A stretch of 64,000 nucleotides of DNA from Amycolatopsis sp. EV170708-02-1 (GTDB taxonomy: Bacteria; Actinomycetota; Actinomycetes; Mycobacteriales; Pseudonocardiaceae). Below the pieces are notes generated by a model that was not told the origin of the DNA, did not search any database, and saw only the letters and a program-made list of their open reading frames with translations. Position 1 is the stretch's first letter. Each line of letters opens with the position of its first letter. The stretch lies in the NCBI RefSeq assembly GCF_022479115.1, contig NZ_CP092497.1:8804001-8868000 (forward strand), written 5' to 3'. A program made the translations under genes and the position numbers. Below are positions 16,862 to 24,573 of the stretch, in pieces.

Positions 16862-18124
16862 TCAGCCGGTTCGGCTCCCGGCCGGGAGCCATACATCGGG
16901 GCCGGTGGCGATGGCGCGTTTCCACGCCATCGCCATCGGTCCCGCCGAGACGACGGCCACCGTCGCGGCCACCCCGACGGCCACGAACGGACCGGTCAGC
17001 TGGGCGAGGCCGCCCGCGAGCATGATCCCGATTCCTTGCACGGTCACCAAACTCGTCGAGGTCAGCCCCATCACCTGCGCCCGGACGCCGTCCGGCACCG
17101 CGCGGGCCATCAACGCGACCGCCTGCAGGTGGTACGGCGCCGCGAAGGCCCCGCTGAGCGCGATCAGCGCGAGGCAGACGGGTAACGGAGGGCGAAAGAA
17201 GACAAAGACCAGAGGAACGACGGATGCGATGGCGAGAATGCCGACGATTCGCGTTTTCCGTCGCGCCGGAACCCATTTCGTGAAGATCCACGAACCTATT
17301 ACCGAGCCGATCGGATCGGCCGCGAGAATAAGACCGACCGCGAAACTGCCCGCCCCCAGCCCGACGGCGAGCGGTGCCGCGAGCCCTTCCGGCGCGATGG
17401 CGAACCCGGCGAGCATCTTCAACCCGAAGAGCACCCGGATTCCCTTGCCCTGCCACAGTTCTCTGGCGCCTTCGCCACTGAAAGCCCGCGCCACACGGCT
17501 TTTCACCGAAGATTCCGTGGCGGCGGGCCTTCGGCGACGCACGCCGATGGACACGAGCAACGCCGAGACCACAAAGGTCACCGCGTCGATCACCAGGCCC
17601 CAGTAGGGCGTCACGAGCCCGATCACCAGTCCGCCACCGCCGAATCCGGCCAGCTGTGCCGTTTGGATGGTGATCGTCCGGACCGCGAGCCCGGCGATGT
17701 ACCGGTCGCCTTCGAGGACGTCCGGGAGCAACGCGAGCTGCGCCGCCCGGAACGGGCCGCCCGCCGTCGTCAGGATCACCAGCAGCCCGGCCAGCACCGG
17801 CAACGGCACCCCCGGGACGGCCATCAGCGCCGCGATCGCCGCGCGCAGCAGATCGCAGACGATCATCACCGTCCGTCGCGGATACCGGTCCGCCAATCCG
17901 GCGAACAGGGTGCCGCCGATCAGCGTCGGCAGATACGTCAGGCCGTAGGTGAGCCCGGTCAGCCCCGCCGACGTCGTTCTTTCCCAGACCAGCACCGACA
18001 ACGCGACCCTGGCCAGCTGGTCACCGGCCTGCGAAAGCGCCTCGGCCGCCCACAACGCACGGAACTCGCCGACCGCGAAAGCGGCTTTGAACGCGGTGCT
18101 CCGAGCGGGATCCCCCTTCTCCAT
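16862..18124 (-). CDS. MFS transporter
   Basis: A 420-residue protein with about twelve transmembrane helices in two halves and a charged central loop (residues about 200-230). The loop between helices 2 and 3, GLADRYPRRTVM, is the MFS motif A. It resembles macrolide/enterobactin-type exporters (MefA/EntS subgroup), so efflux of a small molecule is likely. ATG 18124 is chosen because AAGGGGAGG lies 5 bp before it; a longer start at GTG 18145 would include that SD. It follows the amidotransferase-like gene on the same strand; an 11-bp inverted repeat (18196-18220) about 72 bp upstream may regulate it. Confidence 0.85.
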   Translation of the reverse strand: MEKGDPARSTAFKAAFAVGEFRALWAAEALSQAGDQLARVALSVLVWERTTSAGLTGLTYGLTYLPTLIGGTLFAGLADRYPRRTVMIVCDLLRAAIAALMAVPGVPLPVLAGLLVILTTAGGPFRAAQLALLPDVLEGDRYIAGLAVRTITIQTAQLAGFGGGGLVIGLVTPYWGLVIDAVTFVVSALLVSIGVRRRRPAATESSVKSRVARAFSGEGARELWQGKGIRVLFGLKMLAGFAIAPEGLAAPLAVGLGAGSFAVGLILAADPIGSVIGSWIFTKWVPARRKTRIVGILAIASVVPLVFVFFRPPLPVCLALIALSGAFAAPYHLQAVALMARAVPDGVRAQVMGLTSTSLVTVQGIGIMLAGGLAQLTGPFVAVGVAATVAVVSAGPMAMAWKRAIATGPDVWLPAGSRTG

Positions 18125-18195
18125 GAGCCCCTCCCCTTGGCTCACGGTAGTCGATCACTTCCGCTGTGTCAGCGGCCATCCGGCCCACGACGACC

Positions 18196-18220
18196 GTCAG
18201 TGTCCACTATGGACACTGAC
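18196..18220. promoter_or_regulatory. Inverted repeat at the end of the amidotransferase-like gene, upstream of the MFS gene
   Basis: GTCAGTGTCCA, spacer CTA, TGGACACTGAC: perfect 11-bp arms. It covers the last codons and stop of the gene ending at 18197 and lies 72 bp upstream of the MFS start. It could be a terminator stem or an operator. Confidence 0.45.
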
Positions 18221-18931
18221 GACACTGTGGATCGACCGGCTCGCGTGCTCCACCGCGGCCAGCGCGAACGCCCGGACGAGCGGATGCGGCCGGGTCCCGT
18301 CGCCGGCGAGTTCCGGCTGGAACAGCGTCGCCAGGAAGAACGGGTGCTCCGGAAGTTCCGCGATCCGCGCGTCGCCATCGTCGTCGAATCCACTGAAGAC
18401 CACCCCGTTCGCCGCCAAGGTGTCCAGGTGCCGGGCGTCGAGACCGTACGAACAGTGGTATCGCTCGACGGAACGCGCCGCTCCGAGAACCCGTGCGGCC
18501 AGGGTGTCCGGCGTGAGGTGGACGGCGCCCTCGTGCCCGACGAGCGAACAGGCGAGCGGGACGATCAACCGCTCGGCCGAATCCGGCTCGTTCTCCGCGT
18601 GCCCGATCCCGCCGAGACCGCAGACGTTCCGCGCGAACTCCAGCAGCGCGTGCTGGAAACCGGCGCACGTGCCGAGGAACGGGATGCCGTTCTCACGCGC
18701 GGCACGCACGGTCTCGACCGCACCGGATTCGGAGCGATAAGGACTGCCGGGCACCAGCCAGACGGCGTCGAAACCGGTGAGGTCCCCGGCGGCGTCCGTC
18801 GGGATCCAATAGGCGTCGAGTTCGAGGCCGTCGCGTTCGGCGAGCCGCTCGAAGAGCGTCGGGATGCGGACATGGGAGCGGACGCCGTCCGATCGGTCGC
18901 CGACCAGGGCGACCCGGGCTGTCTGTGTCAT
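18197..18931 (-). CDS. CTP-synthase C-terminal-region-related amidotransferase-like protein
   Basis: A 244-residue class I glutamine-amidotransferase fold. The oxyanion/nucleophile elbow GTCAGFQHA carries Cys89, but the histidine of the usual FHPE motif is Gln205 here (LFQPE), so the Cys-His-Glu triad is incomplete. This matches a group annotated as CTP synthase C-terminal region-related (seleno)proteins, whose activity is not established. There is no synthase domain. It is divergent from the LysR gene at 19008 with a LysR-type binding box between them, so it is the probable regulatory target. Confidence 0.75.
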   Translation of the reverse strand: MTQTARVALVGDRSDGVRSHVRIPTLFERLAERDGLELDAYWIPTDAAGDLTGFDAVWLVPGSPYRSESGAVETVRAARENGIPFLGTCAGFQHALLEFARNVCGLGGIGHAENEPDSAERLIVPLACSLVGHEGAVHLTPDTLAARVLGAARSVERYHCSYGLDARHLDTLAANGVVFSGFDDDGDARIAELPEHPFFLATLFQPELAGDGTRPHPLVRAFALAAVEHASRSIHSVVSVHSGH

Positions 18932-18985
18932 GCGGCCATCCTGACCCGCGAACCGAGTTCAGCGCCAACGATGATCCCTGCTGCT

Positions 18986-19006
18986 CCCATAAGCGATACT
19001 GATGGG
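18986..19006. promoter_or_regulatory. LysR-type box (CCCAT-N11-ATGGG)
   Basis: A 5-bp inverted repeat with the T-N11-A spacing typical of LysR regulators lies in the 70-bp gap between the divergent LysR and amidotransferase-like genes. It overlaps the first possible LysR start codon (19002), which supports the second ATG at 19008. Confidence 0.5.
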
Positions 19007-19007
19007 C

Positions 19008-19856
19008 ATGGAGACCCATCTGCTCCGCACCTTCGTGGCGGTGGCCCGCGGCGGCTCGTTCTCGCAAGCGGCTCGCGACCTCGGCTACACGCAATCCGCG
19101 ATCTCCCAGCACATCGCCGCGCTCGAACACGACCTCGGCACCGAGCTGCTCACCCGGCGTCCTGTCGCCCCGACCCGGGCCGGGGAACGTCTCCTCGAAC
19201 ACGCCGGTCCGCTGCTGACCCGGCTCGACGCCGCCCGAGCGGACCTCGCCCGGCTCACCGCGGCCCCCACCGGACGGGTCGTCCTCGGGCTCACCCCGCT
19301 GTCGCTCACCGCCGAAGTCGCCACCGCCGCGCGTCGTGGCACCGAATTGCGTGTCCTGGGCCGTGAAGACGTCCTGACGGAGGTCGCGACGGGATCACTC
19401 GACCTCGGCCTCGTCGACGGCATGACCGCGCCGAGCGATCCGCTCCCGCTGCCGGACGTCGGCCCGCTCACCACCACCGTCGTCGGTGAACGCCCGCTCG
19501 CGGTCGCGGTACCCGACGGCCATCCGATGGCGGGGCGGACGGTCCGGCTCGCCGAACTCGCCGACGCGGCGTGGATCGACGCGCCGGATACGGCGATTCC
19601 CTTGGCACGCTTGAGAAAGTTCGCCTCGACCGACGGATTCCGCGGCCGGCTGCGCTATACCGGGACCGACGTCCGCGGGCTGCTCGGCCTGGTCGCCGCC
19701 GGTCAGGGGCTGGCCCTGCTCCCGGCAGACGTGATCACCGGCGTGAGCGCGCTTTCCCTGTCCTCACCGCGGGTGGTGCACCGCACCGAACTCGTGCACG
19801 GCGATCCCGGCGAGGGCTCCGCGCTGGCCGCCACACTGACCGGTCAGCGGCCGTAA
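19008..19856 (+). CDS. LysR-family transcriptional regulator
   Basis: A 282-residue LysR protein. N-terminal winged helix-turn-helix (THLLRTFVAVARGGSFSQAA, then LGYTQSAISQHIAALEHDLG) and a two-lobed effector domain (residues about 90-280). I choose ATG 19008 over 19002 because a CCCAT-N11-ATGGG box covers the latter. The gene is divergent from the amidotransferase-like gene, the classical arrangement for LysR regulators and their targets. Its last 13 bp overlap the convergent membrane-protein gene. Confidence 0.9.
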   Translation: METHLLRTFVAVARGGSFSQAARDLGYTQSAISQHIAALEHDLGTELLTRRPVAPTRAGERLLEHAGPLLTRLDAARADLARLTAAPTGRVVLGLTPLSLTAEVATAARRGTELRVLGREDVLTEVATGSLDLGLVDGMTAPSDPLPLPDVGPLTTTVVGERPLAVAVPDGHPMAGRTVRLAELADAAWIDAPDTAIPLARLRKFASTDGFRGRLRYTGTDVRGLLGLVAAGQGLALLPADVITGVSALSLSSPRVVHRTELVHGDPGEGSALAATLTGQRP

Positions 19857-20479
19857 CTCACCATTCCCTGCGCCATCTCCATCGCCAGGGAACTCGCCAC
19901 GACGGGGTCCATCATGTTCCGGATGTCCTGCGTGACCTTTTCGCGCGAGCCGAGGTCGGCACGCGGCTGCTCCGGCGGCCTGGTCTCGGCGGGCGGGAGG
20001 GCGACGACCCGTTCCTTGGCGGGCTTCTTCTTCGTCGCGGGCGCTTGCTCCTTCACGGTGACCGGGACATAAACGGTCACCGGGGCGGCCTGCGGCGCGG
20101 GCGCCGCGACCGGCGGGGCCGCCTGCTGGGTCACCACGGCGGGCGACGGCTGCTCGGGCAAGGCGGTGTCGTCGACCGGCTGGAAGGTGAAGGTGCCGGC
20201 GAACCAGCCGATCGCGAGCAGCGCCACCCCCGCTCCGCCGACCAGCCAGGACCGGGCGCGGCGATGGATGACGACGGCCTTGGGGCGCAGATCCTTGTCC
20301 ACCACCGGTTCGCAGACCGGGGGCCGCACCGGCATCGGCTCGGGCTCGGGTTCGTTCTCCGGGCTGCGCCGCCGTTTCGGCAGGCTCGCGGCGATGATCC
20401 CGGTCCGGTCCAGCAACTCCGCCGTCTCGACGGAGAGCGCGGCATCGGTCGGCGTACGGCGCTGGGCGGCGCGCGGCAT
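19844..20479 (-). CDS. Single-pass membrane protein with Pro/Ala-rich extracellular part
   Basis: A 211-residue protein of unknown function from ATG 20479 (CCGGAGG SD, 5 bp spacing). Residues 1-75 are basic and cytoplasmic (RRTPTDAALSVETAELLDR, KRRR), one transmembrane helix follows (SWLVGGAGVALLAIGWFAG), then a Pro/Ala/Lys-rich linker and a short C-terminal helical segment (REKVTQDIRNMMDPVVASSL). No family is recognised. Its 3' end overlaps the LysR gene by 13 bp on the opposite strand. Confidence 0.65.
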   Translation of the reverse strand: MPRAAQRRTPTDAALSVETAELLDRTGIIAASLPKRRRSPENEPEPEPMPVRPPVCEPVVDKDLRPKAVVIHRRARSWLVGGAGVALLAIGWFAGTFTFQPVDDTALPEQPSPAVVTQQAAPPVAAPAPQAAPVTVYVPVTVKEQAPATKKKPAKERVVALPPAETRPPEQPRADLGSREKVTQDIRNMMDPVVASSLAMEMAQGMVSYGR

Positions 20480-20617
20480 GGGGACCTCCGGAAGGGGAAT
20501 CACGAACTTGAGCATTGTGGTGCATTTCCGACGCCGCCGTAAGTAACGCACCCCGATCGAGTTATCCCGAGCCGTCCGGACCACGGAGGGTTACTCCGTT
20601 CAGTGGCTTCCGGTTTC

Positions 20618-21442
20618 TCAGAGATTCCGCATTCCCCAGCGCCCCAACAGCGCCAGCGGCCGCTGGTAAAAGGAGCCGAGCACGCGGGGAATCGCGTCGA
20701 TGGCGTACGCGTCCGGACCGATCAGGATCCGCGCCGTCCCCCGTTCGATACCACGGACGATGGTCTGCGCGGCCTTCTCCGGCGTCGTCCTCGCGATCTT
20801 TTCGAAGCCCTCGGCGGCTTTGTCGATGTCCCGCTCGACGCCGCCCCGCGCGTCACGGGCGATATTCGTCTTGATACCACCGGGATGCACGCAGCTGACC
20901 TTGACCGGATGCCGGGCGATCAGCATTTCCTGCCGCAGCGCCTCGGTGAACCCGCGCACCGCGAATTTCGCGGCGTTGTAAGCGCTCTGTGTGGGCACGC
21001 CGATGAAACCGAACACACTCGAAAGGTTGACGATGTGCCCGTCACCCGAAGCGATCACCTGGGGCAGAAACGCTTTCGTGCCGTTGACCACACCACCGAG
21101 ATTGATCCCCATCAGCCAGTCGTAGTCGTCCCAGGTCATTTCCTCGACCGTGGCGCCGAGCGCGACCCCGGCGTTGTTCACCACGACGTTGGCACCACCG
21201 AAATCGACGGCGACCTCCTCGGCGTGCGCGAGAACGGCGTCACGGTCGGCGACGTCGAGCTCGTACGCCTTCGCGGTCGCGCCCGCCTTCTCGCATTCCG
21301 CGACGGTGCCCGCCGCACGGACGACGTCGACGTCGGAGAGCGCCAGCCGGGCGCCCCGCCCCGCCAGCTCGATCGCGAGCGCCCTGCCGATTCCCGAGCC
21401 CGCGCCCGTGATCACCACGACCTTGTCCGTGAACGACTTCAT
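20618..21442 (-). CDS. Short-chain dehydrogenase/reductase (SDR)
   Basis: A 274-residue classical SDR. Cofactor motif TGAGSGIG at about 13-20, NNAG at about 89-92, catalytic Ser (LSSVFG), Tyr and Lys (YNAAK) are all present. The Asp after the second strand (LSDVDVV) favours NAD(H). C-terminal YAIDAIPRVLGSFYQRPLALLGRWG resembles mycobacterial SDRs acting on lipid or steroid substrates and could be membrane-associated. ATG 21442 is chosen (GGGAG SD). A perfect 7-bp inverted repeat (21465-21481) just upstream probably binds a TetR-type repressor. Confidence 0.88.
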   Translation of the reverse strand: MKSFTDKVVVITGAGSGIGRALAIELAGRGARLALSDVDVVRAAGTVAECEKAGATAKAYELDVADRDAVLAHAEEVAVDFGGANVVVNNAGVALGATVEEMTWDDYDWLMGINLGGVVNGTKAFLPQVIASGDGHIVNLSSVFGFIGVPTQSAYNAAKFAVRGFTEALRQEMLIARHPVKVSCVHPGGIKTNIARDARGGVERDIDKAAEGFEKIARTTPEKAAQTIVRGIERGTARILIGPDAYAIDAIPRVLGSFYQRPLALLGRWGMRNL

Positions 21443-21464
21443 ACCCGCTCCCAACCCACTCGAC

Positions 21465-21481
21465 TGTTACCGGAGGTAACA
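21465..21481. promoter_or_regulatory. Inverted repeat TGTTACC-GGA-GGTAACA, candidate TetR-type operator
   Basis: Perfect 7-bp arms with a 3-bp spacer, 23 bp upstream of the SDR start and 107 bp before the divergent protease gene. TTACC/GGTAA half-sites are common in TetR-family operators of lipid-metabolism genes. No tetR gene is adjacent. Confidence 0.5.
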
Positions 21482-21587
21482 CATACTACGGCTGTGAGCT
21501 TGCTGTGCGTTGATCGATTCGGGCTGTGTTCGCCCCCCGCTTATGGTGATCTGTAACCGACGGCCGTGGACGAGCGAAAGGAAGGCG

Positions 21588-22346
21588 ATGCGCCGCGCCC
21601 TGTTGCTCGTGCTCTGTGTCGTTCTGTCCGGTTGCTCCGCCGTGCCGGAGCCCGCGCCGGCCGAAGACGGCGCCGCCGCGACGGTGGCGGCCACCCCTTC
21701 GGCACCGCGGACCAATCCCGCGATCGGCGCGCTCTTCCTGGACGGAACGCATTTCTGCACGGCCAGCGTCGTCCACAGCGCTCCTGGAGACCTCCTGCTC
21801 ACGGCGGCGCATTGCCTGCACGACGGCGAAGGCGGCGAGTACGCGACGGGGATCTCGTTCGCGCCCGGCTACCACGACGGTATCGCGCCGTACGGCTACT
21901 GGGAGGTCTCGGATCCGCAGGTTCCCGACGGCTGGGCCGATTCCTCCGATCCCGACCTGGACGTCGGGTTCGCGACCGCCCGTCAGACCGGCAACCCCAA
22001 GACCCTCGAAAGCGTCACGGGCGCCAACACCCTGCTGACCGGTGGCGGTTTCGCCCACCCGATCACCCTGACCGGGTATCCCGACGAACGGGAGGCGCCG
22101 GTCGTCTGCCACGGCACCAGCGCGCAGGCCGACACCTATCAGATGCGCGTCGCGTGCCCCGGCTTCACGACCGGGACCAGCGGCGGGCCGTGGGTCGTCG
22201 ACCCCGACCCGAAGACCGAACTCGGCACCGTCGTCGGCGTGATCGGCGGCTACCTGTACGGCGGGGACGATCCGGACACGTCGTACAGCAGTTACTTCGA
22301 CACCGACGTCGCCACCTTGTACCGGAAGATGGACGCACGGGGATGA
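21588..22346 (+). CDS. Trypsin-like serine protease lipoprotein
   Basis: A 252-residue exported peptidase from ATG 21588 (AAAGGAAGG SD). The leader MRRALLLVLCVVLSGCSAV contains a lipobox (LSGC), so it is probably lipid-anchored after cleavage before the cysteine. The catalytic triad is seen as His (LLTAAHCL), Asp (DPDLDVGF) and Ser (TGTSGGPW), placing it in the trypsin/V8-like (S1) clan. Two further cysteine pairs probably form disulfides. The next gene begins 7 bp after its stop, so the S4 protein may be co-transcribed, though a functional link is not obvious. Confidence 0.85.
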   Translation: MRRALLLVLCVVLSGCSAVPEPAPAEDGAAATVAATPSAPRTNPAIGALFLDGTHFCTASVVHSAPGDLLLTAAHCLHDGEGGEYATGISFAPGYHDGIAPYGYWEVSDPQVPDGWADSSDPDLDVGFATARQTGNPKTLESVTGANTLLTGGGFAHPITLTGYPDEREAPVVCHGTSAQADTYQMRVACPGFTTGTSGGPWVVDPDPKTELGTVVGVIGGYLYGGDDPDTSYSSYFDTDVATLYRKMDARG

Positions 22347-22353
22347 TCTCCCC

Positions 22354-22572
22354 ATGAGCATCCACGACGTCCCGATCACCGGTGAACCGATCCGCCTCGG
22401 CCAGTTCCTCAAACTGGCCAACCTGGCCGAAGACGGATCGCACGCCAAAGACCTCCTCGACGCCGAAGAGGTCACGGTCAACGGCGAGGTCGAGGTCCGG
22501 CGCGGCCGCCAGCTGACGAACGGCGACGTCGTGGAGGTCGGCGGCGAAGGCGGCCGCGTCGTCCTGGGCTAG
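22354..22572 (+). CDS. Small S4-domain RNA-binding protein
   Basis: A 72-residue protein consisting of little more than an S4 RNA-binding fold, like E. coli YbcJ: IRLGQFLKLANLAEDGSHAK, then LLDAEEVTVNGEVEVRRGRQL and a final VVEVGG strand. It probably binds structured rRNA or tRNA; no enzymatic domain is attached. It starts 7 bp after the protease gene and ends 3 bp before a 79-bp three-arm repeat that separates it from a convergent gene. Confidence 0.88.
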   Translation: MSIHDVPITGEPIRLGQFLKLANLAEDGSHAKDLLDAEEVTVNGEVEVRRGRQLTNGDVVEVGGEGGRVVLG

Positions 22573-22575
22573 CGG

Positions 22576-22654
22576 GCTGAAGGGGACTTTCCCCGCATGC
22601 GATGCGAGGAAAGCGCCCTTCACCGCGTCTTATGCGGGGAAAGTCCCCTTCAGC
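22576..22654. repeat. 79-bp three-arm repeat family B, copy 2
   Basis: Arms AAGGGGACTTTC, GAAAGCGCCCTTC and GAAAGTCCCCTTC: here arms 1 and 3 pair perfectly and the middle arm does not match. It lies between convergent genes and its end overlaps the last codons of the Ldh-like gene. Confidence 0.85.
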
Positions 22655-23603
22655 GGCCCTGCAACGGCGCCAGGCGCAACGCCCTCGCGAGTTCTTCGAG
22701 TTCGCGGTGCACCGGCTCGTTCAGCGGGACACCCAGCGCCTGGCACTGTTCGAGGTACTGCGCCTCGCGCCAGCCCGGATAGCGGACCGGGGTGCCGCCC
22801 TCCCAGCCGAGCAGGCTGCCGAACAACGCGCTCGCGGCCTTGTAGAACCCGTCGGCGCTGCGCAGCGTCGTCGGCGCGATGGCCATCACCATCAGTCCGG
22901 TGTCGTGATCGTGGTCGCCGACGCCCGCCAGCACCCCGGCGAAGATCTCCACCAGCAGGGCGAAGCCGGCGATGGCGGCACTGCCGGCGCCGTCGACGTC
23001 CCCGAGCGTGTCCAGATCGAGGACGAATTCGGGGTACGCGCCGGCGGGGGCGGCCATACCGAGCGGGTTCGCGGCCGTCCCGCGCTCCCCGCCCGCCGCC
23101 ATGACGAGCCCGATCATGGTGTGCGGCAACGCCCTCGCGGCATGGTGCCCGGCGCGGCCGAACGGCCCGACGCCGCGCACCGACATGAGCCCGACGCCGT
23201 ACCGGCCGGCCCGGGACACCGCCCGGTCCATCGCGTCGCCGACGGCCCACAGGCCCGGCGCGCGGCGGTAGTCGATCAGGGCGGCGGCGCCGCGGTCGGC
23301 GATCATCAGCGGTTCGGCCCTCGGCCGCACCGTCCCGTCGGCCAGCATCGGCAGATGCAGCCGGGTCAGTTCGGCGACACCGGATTCCGGCGTTCCGGTG
23401 AGATCGCCGTGGCACAACGCCTCGGCGGCCATCCTGGCCCGCGACCACGGCAGGTCGTGCGCGGTGAAGATCTCGGTGACCAGGTCGATCAGGGCGTCGA
23501 TCGGGACGCGTTGCCAGACCTGTTCCGGTATCGGGGAGGGTTCGGCCGGTTCGGGGATCGGCTCGACGGGCGCACGGCGAAGAGAGCGAGGTCTGAGGGG
23601 CAC
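22650..23603 (-). CDS. Ldh-family (malate/L-lactate dehydrogenase type) oxidoreductase-like protein
   Basis: About 317 residues of the NADPH-dependent Ldh/YlbC/YiaK fold (2-oxoacid or imine reduction), recognised from FTAHDLPWSRARMAAEAL near the N-terminus, GVAELTRLHLP, and the C-terminal region YPGWREAQYLEQC with ELEELARAL. The motif that is normally SNHFG, containing the catalytic His, reads VGPFG here (VRGVGPFGRAGHH), so activity may be altered or lost. The start is uncertain: GTG 23603 or TTG 23621. No pathway context: convergent with the S4 gene and divergent from a DUF2277 gene. Confidence 0.75.
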   Translation of the reverse strand: MPLRPRSLRRAPVEPIPEPAEPSPIPEQVWQRVPIDALIDLVTEIFTAHDLPWSRARMAAEALCHGDLTGTPESGVAELTRLHLPMLADGTVRPRAEPLMIADRGAAALIDYRRAPGLWAVGDAMDRAVSRAGRYGVGLMSVRGVGPFGRAGHHAARALPHTMIGLVMAAGGERGTAANPLGMAAPAGAYPEFVLDLDTLGDVDGAGSAAIAGFALLVEIFAGVLAGVGDHDHDTGLMVMAIAPTTLRSADGFYKAASALFGSLLGWEGGTPVRYPGWREAQYLEQCQALGVPLNEPVHRELEELARALRLAPLQGR

Positions 23604-23716
23604 TCCGCCGAGGGTGCCCAAACGCGTTTTTCGGCGTCAACGAACCAGGGCAGCTTCTAACCGACTGTGTGATCGGAGCACTCGGAAACGTCGGTGGGCG
23701 GACGTACGATCGGGGC

Positions 23717-24004
23717 ATGTGCCGCAACATCACCACGCTGCGAGGCCTGGAACCGGCGGCGACGCCGGACGAGATCGAGGCCGCCGCCCGCCAGTACGTC
23801 CGCAAGGTGTCCGGGGTGCAGAGCCTGTCCGACGCCACCCGCGAGCCGTTCGAGGCCGCCGTCGCCGAGATCACCGAGATCACCCGGCGAGTGCTGTCCG
23901 AGCTGCCGCCACGCCGTCAGCCGCCGGCGACGGTGCCGCCGCTGCGCCGTCCCGAGGTCCAGGCACGAATCGCGGCGAAGGCCGCGAAGAGCCAGGCTTC
24001 CTGA
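23717..24004 (+). CDS. DUF2277 family protein
   Basis: A 95-residue protein of unknown function. The family hallmark is clear: it starts MCRNITTLRGLEPAATPDEI and continues AARQYVRKVSG, then a helix AVAEITEITRRVLSELP. The invariant Cys2-Arg3-Asn4 start fixes the start codon at ATG 23717. The C-terminus is a basic, Pro-rich tail. The family is widespread in actinobacteria and proteobacteria, with no established role. It is followed 24 bp later by a small membrane protein. Confidence 0.85.
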   Translation: MCRNITTLRGLEPAATPDEIEAAARQYVRKVSGVQSLSDATREPFEAAVAEITEITRRVLSELPPRRQPPATVPPLRRPEVQARIAAKAAKSQAS

Positions 24005-24027
24005 GCCCCGGCGGTTACGGTTAGCGG

Positions 24028-24390
24028 GTGACATACCCGCAAGACCCCTACGGTCAGCAGCAGCCCTACGGCCAGCAACCTCCGTACGGGCAGCCGTACC
24101 AGCAACCGGGTTACGGATACGGCCCGGCGATGCCGCCACAGGAACAAGGTCTGGCGATCGCGGCGCTGGTCGTGTCGATCGCCAGTCTCGTGGCGTGCAG
24201 CGGGCTGCCGTCGATCGCCGGCGTCATCATGGGGCACATCGCGCACTCCAAGGCCAAACGCGGGGAAGCGGGCGGCCAGGGAATGGCGCTCGCGGCGATC
24301 ATCATCGGCTATCTCGGCGTCGCGGTCATCGTGCTGATCCTGATCGGCGTCATCTTCGTGGGCATCCTGACCGACTGGGACTTCGACTAG
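24028..24390 (+). CDS. DUF4190-type small membrane protein with Gln/Pro/Tyr-rich N-terminus
   Basis: A 120-residue protein from GTG 24028. Residues 1-40 are repeats of PYGQQ/PYGQP type, probably disordered and cytoplasmic. Two transmembrane helices follow (ALVVSIASLVACSGLPSIAGV and AAIIIGYLGVAVIVLILIG), separated by the loop GHIAHSKAKRGE, the DUF4190 signature. Function unknown; such proteins are abundant in actinobacteria and some interact with signalling or division proteins. A tRNA-Ser gene begins 44 bp after its stop. Confidence 0.85.
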   Translation: MTYPQDPYGQQQPYGQQPPYGQPYQQPGYGYGPAMPPQEQGLAIAALVVSIASLVACSGLPSIAGVIMGHIAHSKAKRGEAGGQGMALAAIIIGYLGVAVIVLILIGVIFVGILTDWDFD

Positions 24391-24434
24391 ATCCGAAGCG
24401 TTTCACCAAAGCCCCGTCGGATACCCTCGACAGC

Positions 24435-24523
24435 GGTAGCGTGTCCGAGCGGCCGAAGGAACATGTCTTGAAAACATGCGAGGGCTCTGTCCTCCGTGGG
24501 TTCGAATCCCACCGCTACCGCCA
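24435..24523 (+). tRNA. tRNA-Ser (anticodon TGA), CCA encoded
   Basis: A type II tRNA with a long variable arm. The acceptor stem GGTAGCG (24435-24441) pairs with CGCTACC (24513-24519), followed by discriminator G and an encoded CCA. The anticodon stem-loop is CATGT-CTTGAAA-ACATG, giving anticodon TGA, which reads UCA serine codons. The T-arm GTGGG-TTCGAAT-CCCAC is canonical. A strong hairpin terminator follows 13 bp later. Confidence 0.97.
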
Positions 24524-24536
24524 CTCTTGAAAACGA

Positions 24537-24569
24537 AAGCGCCCCAGGTCCAGCCGACCTGGGGCGCTT
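24537..24569. terminator. Hairpin terminator after tRNA-Ser
   Basis: Perfect 14-bp arms (AAGCGCCCCAGGTC and complement) around loop CAGCC. It also faces the 3' end of the convergent metalloprotease gene at 24574 and probably terminates both. Confidence 0.85.
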
Positions 24570-24573
24570 CGCG

